Notes under the pieces: model-generated
Told to the model about the DNA's origin: nothing
What the model saw: only the letters and a program-made list of their open reading frames with translations
Database searches by the model: none
Translations under genes and position numbers: made by a program
NCBI GenBank assembly: GCA_003577275.1
Contig: QEVO01000009.1
Location: 1 to 64,000, forward strand
From: Pseudomonadota bacterium
GTDB taxonomy: Bacteria; Pseudomonadota; Alphaproteobacteria; Sphingomonadales; Govanellaceae
Reading direction: 5' to 3'
Length of the DNA stretch: 64,000 nt
Shown: in pieces, positions 59,401-64,000 of the stretch
Layout: each line of letters begins with the position of its first letter
Numbering within the stretch: the stretch's first letter is position 1

Positions 59401-59575
59401 GCGGCGCCTGGCCGGGATAGCTTGTCTTGACGATGACCTGCACGTCGGAGAGATCGGGAATGGCGTCGATGGGCAGACGGCTGAGCGCCACGACGCCGGC
59501 GACGGCCAGCGCAAAACTGACGGCGAGGACCAGGAAGCGGTTGGCCACCGACCAGCGAATGAGTTTAGCGATCAT
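56414..59575 (-). CDS. cusA: Heavy-metal efflux RND pump (CusA/CzcA family)
   Basis: 1053 aa, an inner-membrane proton antiporter of the HME-RND family. The start MIAKLIRWSVANRFLVLAVS, the porter segments PGQAPQVVEDQVTYPLTTAML and SVYGKAGRAESATDPAPM, and twelve predicted helices match CusA-type pumps. The methionine-containing segment IDMLATGIKTPVGIKV fits the monovalent-metal (Cu/Ag) branch. It is the third gene of a C-B-A operon, 20 nt after the adaptor gene, and its last 55 nt overlap the convergent Lrp gene. Metal identity is inferred. Confidence 0.92.
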   Translation of the reverse strand: MIAKLIRWSVANRFLVLAVSFALAVAGVVALSRLPIDAIPDLSDVQVIVKTSYPGQAPQVVEDQVTYPLTTAMLAVPGAVTVRGYSFFNDSFVYVIFKDGTDLYWARSRVLEYLAQVAPRLPAGAQPSLGPDATGVGWVYQYALIDRGGRHDLAQLRSLQDWFLKFELQAVEGVSEVATIGGMVKEYQVVANPDALRAYGIPLSQLREAIERGNQETGGRVIEMAEAEYMIRASGYINDLEDLKTLPLSVAANGTPIFLKDVADIRFGPSMRRGIGDLNGEGEAVGGVIIMRFGENALATIDRVKAKIATLKDSLPEGVEIVETYDRSSLIKRAVATLQERLIEEFVIVVLVCAVFLMHVRSALVVVLSLPLGILAAFLVMSAQGINANIMSLGGIAIAIGAMVDAAIVMIENLHKHIERDGLTSENRWRLVTEAAVEVGPALFFCLLIITLSFLPIFALEAQEGRLFHPLAFTKTYAMAAAAGLSVTLVPVLMGYFIRGHIRPEGENPLNRALMAAYRPCVAFVLRHPWPTVAVAAVAMASMIIPLNRLGSEFMPDLNEGDLLYMPSADPAISGGKMAQLLQQTDKLIKAVPEVKSVYGKAGRAESATDPAPMMMVETTIQLKPEEEWRPGMTMDKIKAELERQAQVPSLTNVWTMPIKNRIDMLATGIKTPVGIKVAGPDLATLNRLAAEIEAAVKTVPGTASAYAERITGGRFIDIDINRAEAARFGLAIADVQDVVKMAIGGMEVGESVEGVERYPINVRYPQEARDSLERLRALPIVTAAGSQVPLGRVAAIRISDGPGVIRSENARRNGWIYVDVAGRDIGSYVRQAQQAVSRAVVLPPGYDIVWSGQYEFMERAKAKFALVIPATIMVIGFLLYLSFRQAAPVLIILASLPLSLVGGFWFLDLLGYNLSVATAVGLIALAGVAAETGVVMLLYLNLALTARKERAAEEGRALILADVVAATMEGAVQRLRPKLMTVAVIIAGLLPIMVGSGAGSEVMRRIAAPMIGGMVSATALTLLVIPAIFLLWQGRYALDKPNPDSSEAGKPR

Positions 59576-59595
59576 GATGCGGCGTCCTTACCTGG

Positions 59596-60843
59596 TCAGT
59601 GGTGATGATGATGCTCGTCGGACATGTCGGACGAGCCCTCTGTCGCCAGGCGCAACAGGCTCGCGTCCACGCCGGCTTCCGAATCAAGGAGGAACTGCGC
59701 CGAGGTGACGACGGTTTCGCCTTCGGCAAGGCCTTTCAGAATTTCCACCTTGGCCCCCGCTTCCCTGCCGGCGACGACCTCGGCGGGTCGAAACCGGCCG
59801 TTGCCCAGCGCCAGCACCACCCGATCCATGGCGGCGGTGCGAATCAACGCCTCCCGTGGGATGACAAGAGAGTCGGCTCCAGGCTTACCGGCAACCGTCA
59901 CCGTGGCGTACATGTTGGGCTTCAAAAGACCGTTGGTATTGGCGACCTTCAGGCGCAGCCGCACCGTGCGCGTGGCCGCCGTGACGGTCGGATACACATA
60001 GTCGATGCGGCCCTTGAACTGGCGACCGGGCAAGGACGCCACCTGCATAACGGCCTCGTCGCCGGCCATCACGCCGCTTGCCTGATCTTCATAGACCTCC
60101 ACCATCACCCACACCATGGAGAGATCAGCCAAGCTCATCACCGGCATTCCCGGTTGGACGAATTGTCCCTCGCCGGCGTTCAACCGGCTGACGACGCCAT
60201 CCTGCGGCGCGTAGACATCCACCAATCGTTCGGCAACACCGGTTTTGGTGATGCGCTCGATCTGACGCCCGCTGACGCCCAAAACTTCCAACCGGCGGCG
60301 CGCGGCATCCGCCAACGCCTCCTGGCCGATGCGGCGCGCCTGCAGATATTCCGCCTGAGCATTGACCACCGGCGGCGAATAAAGGCGGAACAGGAGTTCG
60401 CCGCGCTTGACCGCGCCGCCTTCGGTCTTGAAGCGCAGCGCTTCGACCCAGCCCTCGCTCCTGACGTCGATCTGACGCACCCGATCATCATCCGGCGCGA
60501 CGACGCCGATGGCGTCAACTGCGTGCGGCAGGTTTTGGCGCACCACCTTGGCCGTTCGCAGCCCAAGATTTTGCTCCACCGCCGGGCTGATGGTCAGCGC
60601 CGGCTCCGTTGCAGGCGATGTCTCCCCTTCATAGACCGGCACCATCTCCATCCCCATGGGCGACTTGCCGGGCTTATCGGATTTGAAGCCCGGCAGCATG
60701 GGATCGGTCCAGTAGAGGATTTTCTTTTCCGCTTGCTGATGATTGTCGTGCTGCTCGACGTCAGCGAAACGCGCCAGCGTATAGCCAAGAACGCCGCCGG
60801 CGATGACGCCAACGGCAGCGATAATGACGACAGGCTTAGTCAT
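59596..60843 (-). CDS. cusB: RND efflux periplasmic adaptor (CusB type)
   Basis: 415 aa. An N-terminal membrane anchor precedes a heavy-metal-binding motif region (YWTDPMLPGFKSDKPGKSPMGMEMVPVYEG), in which Met residues replace the Cys of related domains. The lipoyl-like and barrel adaptor domains follow (SEGWVEALRFKTEGG; VYAPQDGVVSRLNAGEGQFV). The protein ends DEHHHHH, a natural five-His tail that could bind metal. It links the inner-membrane pump to the TolC-like channel. The start overlaps the stop of the outer-membrane gene by 8 nt. Confidence 0.92.
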   Translation of the reverse strand: MTKPVVIIAAVGVIAGGVLGYTLARFADVEQHDNHQQAEKKILYWTDPMLPGFKSDKPGKSPMGMEMVPVYEGETSPATEPALTISPAVEQNLGLRTAKVVRQNLPHAVDAIGVVAPDDDRVRQIDVRSEGWVEALRFKTEGGAVKRGELLFRLYSPPVVNAQAEYLQARRIGQEALADAARRRLEVLGVSGRQIERITKTGVAERLVDVYAPQDGVVSRLNAGEGQFVQPGMPVMSLADLSMVWVMVEVYEDQASGVMAGDEAVMQVASLPGRQFKGRIDYVYPTVTAATRTVRLRLKVANTNGLLKPNMYATVTVAGKPGADSLVIPREALIRTAAMDRVVLALGNGRFRPAEVVAGREAGAKVEILKGLAEGETVVTSAQFLLDSEAGVDASLLRLATEGSSDMSDEHHHHH

Positions 60844-62071
60844 GGGACTCTCCTTGCAAGAATAGCAGCATGGCCTGCGCCTGGGCGCGATCGGCGCGCA
60901 GACGCTCCAGGCTCAGCGAGGATTCAAGATCGGCAAGCCGGGCGCGGATGAGATCGGCAAAATCGCTGACCCCGGATTGATAGGCGGTCAGCGCCGCCTC
61001 GGCTGTCCAGCGGGCGCGGGCGGTGACCGCCTTTTCATAAAGGGCGACGCGATCTTTGCCGCGCCGCCAATCGGCGTATGTCGTCTCCAAGAGCTGGCGC
61101 AGATCAAGGAGCCTGGCGTCGCGGTCGAGCGTGGCCGCCTGACGTTCATGCCGGGCGGCGGCGACGTTGCGGTCCTGGCGCTTGGCGACGAACAGCGGCA
61201 GATCGAAGCTTACGCCGATGGTGGCGAAGTCCGTGCGGCCGCCGCCGCGCAGGCCATAGCCCGCCTCCAATTCGAAGCCGGGCTTGTATTGCTCCTCGGC
61301 CAGCGCTACCTCGCGATCCATGGCGGTAATGCGCGCGCCATCGCTGATCACCGCCGGGTGGTGCGCCAACGATTCCAAAATGATCTCCGGCGCCGCCGGC
61401 GGCGGCAGCATCGCCTGCTCGCCCAGCGAACGGGAAGCGGCCGCGCCGATAAAGCGCGCCAGCCGCGCGCGGGCGCGCTCCGTTTGCCGCTCGATATCCA
61501 ATAGCCGATCGTCCAGGAGGCTCAGCTCCAGCTCGGCGCGCAACACGTCCTGGGCGGTCCCCCTGCCGCTGGCGAAAATGGATTTTGCCGCTTCCATCAT
61601 TTCGGCCACTGCCTGCCGGCTCTTTCCCACCTTGTCCTTGGCGGTCAACCAATAGCGCAGCTCGATCCAGGCATCGCGGGTTTCGCGCACGATCTCGGCT
61701 TCGCGCAAGGCTCGCGCGGCGCGCTCCGCGTCGGCTTCCGCCTGCCGCTTGGCGCGCCTCAGCGCGCGGCTGTTGCCGCGGGAGAATTCCTGGCTGATCA
61801 TGATTTCCCCCATGGTCATGTCCTCCTGATCGAAGCGAAAATTGTCGACGGGCAGGTTGGACAGTCCGAGCCGCAATTTCGGATCGGGCAGTTGCGAGTC
61901 GGCGACGGCGCGCGCCTCGAACGCCGCCGCCTGCTCCTCGTAGCGGACAAGCGACGGGTCGGCGGCGGCCAGTGCGAGGCTGACCGCTTCGGCTATATCC
62001 AGCGGCGCAGCGGCGCGGGCCGGGAACGTGGCGGCAAGGATCGTCGCCACGACGAACAATGTGATGCGCAT
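60836..62071 (-). CDS. cusC: TolC-family outer-membrane efflux protein (CusC type)
   Basis: 411 aa. A signal peptide (LFVVATILAATFPARA) precedes the paired TolC repeats (long helical hairpins such as RRAKRQAEADAERAARALREAEIVRETRDAW and ARHERQAATLDRD). The conserved start of family proteins, LPDPKLRLGLSNLP, is present. It forms the outer-membrane duct of the metal-efflux complex. No lipobox Cys is seen, unlike E. coli CusC. First structural gene of the efflux transcript after the His/Cys-rich small protein. Confidence 0.9.
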   Translation of the reverse strand: MRITLFVVATILAATFPARAAAPLDIAEAVSLALAAADPSLVRYEEQAAAFEARAVADSQLPDPKLRLGLSNLPVDNFRFDQEDMTMGEIMISQEFSRGNSRALRRAKRQAEADAERAARALREAEIVRETRDAWIELRYWLTAKDKVGKSRQAVAEMMEAAKSIFASGRGTAQDVLRAELELSLLDDRLLDIERQTERARARLARFIGAAASRSLGEQAMLPPPAAPEIILESLAHHPAVISDGARITAMDREVALAEEQYKPGFELEAGYGLRGGGRTDFATIGVSFDLPLFVAKRQDRNVAAARHERQAATLDRDARLLDLRQLLETTYADWRRGKDRVALYEKAVTARARWTAEAALTAYQSGVSDFADLIRARLADLESSLSLERLRADRAQAQAMLLFLQGESHD

Positions 62072-62156
62072 GATGTAATGACTCCTCCGGGCGCTAACCG
62101 AGCATGACGAACGTCGCCCGCCTTTTAGAAAAAGGCGGGATGCGCTGCGTTATGGA

Positions 62157-62534
62157 TCAAGCGCGGGGAGGAGGGGTGGCGAATTCCGGCTGTCGGGCAT
62201 GGAGGTGTGATGCGACAGCCCCGAAGTAGGCATCAAGGAGGTAAAGGTCGATGTGCGTCAATGCCAGATGGTCAACCATGGCGACGGAGACCATCGCCAG
62301 GCAGGCGCTCAAGCAATCGCCCAGGCAATTATCCGCCGGCTGCGGCTGATGATCTTGATGACAATCATCCGCCGCGGACGTCATTTGCTCGGCGTGATGG
62401 CGACAGCCGTCGGCCATGGCGTCCGCCGCTGCCTGACTGGACGCGGCCATGACGAAGGCAACGGCATAGGCGATGATCGCCATGACGGCAATCATGCGTG
62501 ATAGGCGGCTGCACCTGTTGGTCAAGGCAAACAT
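62157..62534 (-). CDS. His/Cys-rich small exported protein of the metal-efflux operon
   Basis: About 125 aa. A hydrophobic leader (MIAVMAIIAYAVAFVMAASS) is followed by a His/Cys-rich segment (CRHHAEQ, DDCHQDHQ, NCLGDCLSAC), a second hydrophobic segment and a His-containing tail. It resembles DUF2946-like small periplasmic or membrane proteins found with copper genes. The ATG at 62534 is preferred over an upstream TTG. It lies 85 nt before the TolC-like gene on the same strand. It may scavenge or deliver Cu or Ag to the efflux system; the metal-binding residues support this, the role is inferred. Confidence 0.65.
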   Translation of the reverse strand: MFALTNRCSRLSRMIAVMAIIAYAVAFVMAASSQAAADAMADGCRHHAEQMTSAADDCHQDHQPQPADNCLGDCLSACLAMVSVAMVDHLALTHIDLYLLDAYFGAVASHLHARQPEFATPPPRA

Positions 62535-62749
62535 CGCTTTAACTATCGTCCTCGATCTGGACCGCGTCAAGGCTCGACCGCTTGGCCGACATGATAGCCA
62601 CGCCGGCTTAAGAAACCCTTAGGGTCACGACATTTTCTGTCGTTTTGCAGAATGCTACCAGCCATACCGGCTGTGGCCGCCGCCGATTACGGCCGCCATG
62701 GTCCGCCCGCCTCGCTAGACTGAACAAAGCTCGGCGTTGGAGGCATAAG

Positions 62750-63958
62750 ATGCGGGACATCGACCTGGAAAAGCGCTACTGCGCTCCTAATTACGCGCCC
62801 CTGGACGTGGTGTTAAGTCGTGGCGCCGGAGTCTGGCTGTGGGATAGCGAGGGACGCAAATACCTTGACGGCATGAGCGCCTATTCGGCGGTCAGCCTGG
62901 GCCATGGCCACCCCCGTATTCTGCAAGCCCTGTGCGAACAGGCGGAACGCCTGGCGGTGGTGTCCCGCGCCTTCTATTCCGATGTCTTAGGCGCCTTCCT
63001 CGCCGATCTTTGCCGCCTTGCCGGCATGGATATGGCGCTGCCTATGAACACCGGCGCGGAGGCGGTGGAGACCGCCATCAAGGCGGCCCGCCGCTGGGGC
63101 CATGAGGTCAAGGGCATTCCCGCCGACACGGCGGAGATCATCGTCGCCGCCGGCAATTTCCACGGCCGCACCACCACCATCATCAGTTTTTCCTCCGACG
63201 CCGAGTATCGCCGCGGCTTCGGGCCGCTAACGCCGGGATTTCGCCTCGTTCCCTTCGGCGACGCCGACGCGCTGGCCGCCGCCATCACGCCCCGCACTGC
63301 GGCGGTGCTCTTAGAGCCGATCCAAGGCGAGAACGGCATCATCATTCCGCCCGCCGGCTATCTGCAGAAAGTGCGGCAGATATGCGATTGGGCCAATGTG
63401 CTGCTGCTCCTCGATGAAATTCAAAGCGGGCTGTGCCGCACCGGCAAATGGTTCGCTTTCGAGCATGAGGGCATCCGCCCCGATGGCATGATGGTGGGCA
63501 AGGCGTTGGGCGGCGGCGTGCTGCCGGTATCCGCTTTCCTCGGCAAGCGCGAGGTGATGGCGGTGTTCACTCCCGGCAGCCACGGCTCGACCTTCGGCGG
63601 CAACTGTCTGGCCGCCGCGGTGGGACGGGAAACCTTGAAGGTCATGGCGGAAGAAGAATTGGCGTCGCGCAGCGCCGCGTTGGGGCAATACGCGCTCGAT
63701 CGCCTGGCCGCCATGCGCTCGCCCACCTTGCGCGCGGTGCGCGGGCGGGGACTTTGGATCGGCATTGACGTCAATCCCGCCGTCATCGGCGGCAAGGCGT
63801 TGTGCCGCGCGCTGATGCAGCGCGGTCTCTTGACCAAGGAAACCCACGAGCACACCATCCGCTTCGCGCCGCCTTTAATCATCAGCCGCCAAGACCTCGA
63901 CTGGGCATTGGACCGGATCGAGGACGCTTTGCGCTGGGCCGAGAAACAAGCCGCCTAA
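62750..63958 (+). CDS. rocD: Ornithine aminotransferase
   Basis: About 402 aa, class III PLP-dependent aminotransferase. The start RDIDLEKRYCAPNYAPLDVVLSRGAGVWLWDSEG and the MSAYSAVSLGHGHPRI segment are typical of ornithine-oxoacid transaminases. The PLP lysine is in MMVGKALGGGVLP. LLDEIQSGLCRTGK and GSHGSTFGGNCLAA complete the active site. It converts ornithine and 2-oxoglutarate to glutamate semialdehyde and glutamate. The ATG at 62750 has GGAGG 7 nt upstream. The next gene starts 11 nt after its stop codon, so an amino-acid catabolic operon continues beyond the window. Confidence 0.93.
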   Translation: MRDIDLEKRYCAPNYAPLDVVLSRGAGVWLWDSEGRKYLDGMSAYSAVSLGHGHPRILQALCEQAERLAVVSRAFYSDVLGAFLADLCRLAGMDMALPMNTGAEAVETAIKAARRWGHEVKGIPADTAEIIVAAGNFHGRTTTIISFSSDAEYRRGFGPLTPGFRLVPFGDADALAAAITPRTAAVLLEPIQGENGIIIPPAGYLQKVRQICDWANVLLLLDEIQSGLCRTGKWFAFEHEGIRPDGMMVGKALGGGVLPVSAFLGKREVMAVFTPGSHGSTFGGNCLAAAVGRETLKVMAEEELASRSAALGQYALDRLAAMRSPTLRAVRGRGLWIGIDVNPAVIGGKALCRALMQRGLLTKETHEHTIRFAPPLIISRQDLDWALDRIEDALRWAEKQAA

Positions 63959-63969
63959 AGGAGCGACCG

Positions 63970-64000
63970 ATGACGACCCTGACCCGCCCGACCTTCGTGC
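63970..64000 (+). CDS. Start of a gene downstream of rocD
   Basis: Ten codons, MTTLTRPTFV, with AAAGGAG upstream. Genes in this position are often dimethylargininase/amidinotransferase relatives, but too little is visible to call it. Confidence 0.5.
   Translation, partial: MTTLTRPTFV

Noticed and set aside
59599-60951. 450-codon plus-strand frame opposite the efflux adaptor
   Set aside because: Shadow of cusB; no start signals or recognisable domain.

Overview
The window looks like an alphaproteobacterial chromosome segment. The evidence is TonB-dependent receptors with VTARK-type TonB boxes, a LexA box of the alphaproteobacterial form GTTC-N7-GTTC, DUF3489/DUF2924 and ParB-methyltransferase/DUF5681 island genes, and GC-rich palindromic intergenic repeats. 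I cannot name a genus.

1-9254: an acyl-CoA catabolic locus on the minus strand (MFS transporter, two acyl-CoA ligases, a tandem ABM protein, a DUF35 protein with a thiolase-like partner, and a TetR regulator fused to a hotdog domain), divergent from a TonB-dependent receptor. Two matching near-palindromes 30 bp apart lie between the divergent genes.

9255-15480: an accessory patch with helically phased GGGAT repeats, a truncated PIN toxin, an IS remnant, a Fic / pRiA4b-ORF3 pair, a ParB-methyltransferase that has lost its catalytic centre, and a DUF5681 gene. It also holds two paralogous small RNA genes, each with its own promoter and terminator. Both can fold into the same pseudoknot, with compensatory base changes.

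15480-37680: a roughly 22-kb minus-strand peptide-scavenging locus. It contains an AraC regulator, two TonB-receptor/serine-hydrolase pairs, a family 5 binding protein, an aldehyde dehydrogenase, two more S12-type hydrolases, a dipeptide epimerase, a DUF819 membrane protein, a Dpp-type ABC transporter, a small secreted protein and an unknown coupled gene. An 18-bp element (17/18 identical) followed at the same distance by a second half-site and a -10 box precedes two transcription units. This suggests one AraC-controlled regulon for uptake and hydrolysis of peptides, possibly containing D-residues.

38040-53370: a defence and mobile island ending at the 3' end of a tRNA-Ser gene. It includes remnants of a DUF3489/DUF2924 module, AlpA, 10-bp tandem repeats with a 58-aa ORF, a RelE-UvrD fusion, a DUF559 nuclease, a TIR protein, a Type III-like Mod, DinD, DUF3800 and Res. 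The mod gene is bracketed by copies of its own two ends. A 91-bp direct repeat supplies the ribosome site and start codon of both the TIR and DUF559 genes, and a LexA box sits in the promoter of the dinD-mod cassette.

53460-64000: mostly ordinary chromosome: Sel1 protein, glutathione transferase, repeat lipoprotein, SRAP protein, Lrp/AsnC regulator, a CusCBA-like metal efflux operon with a His/Cys-rich small protein, ornithine aminotransferase, and the first codons of a following gene.
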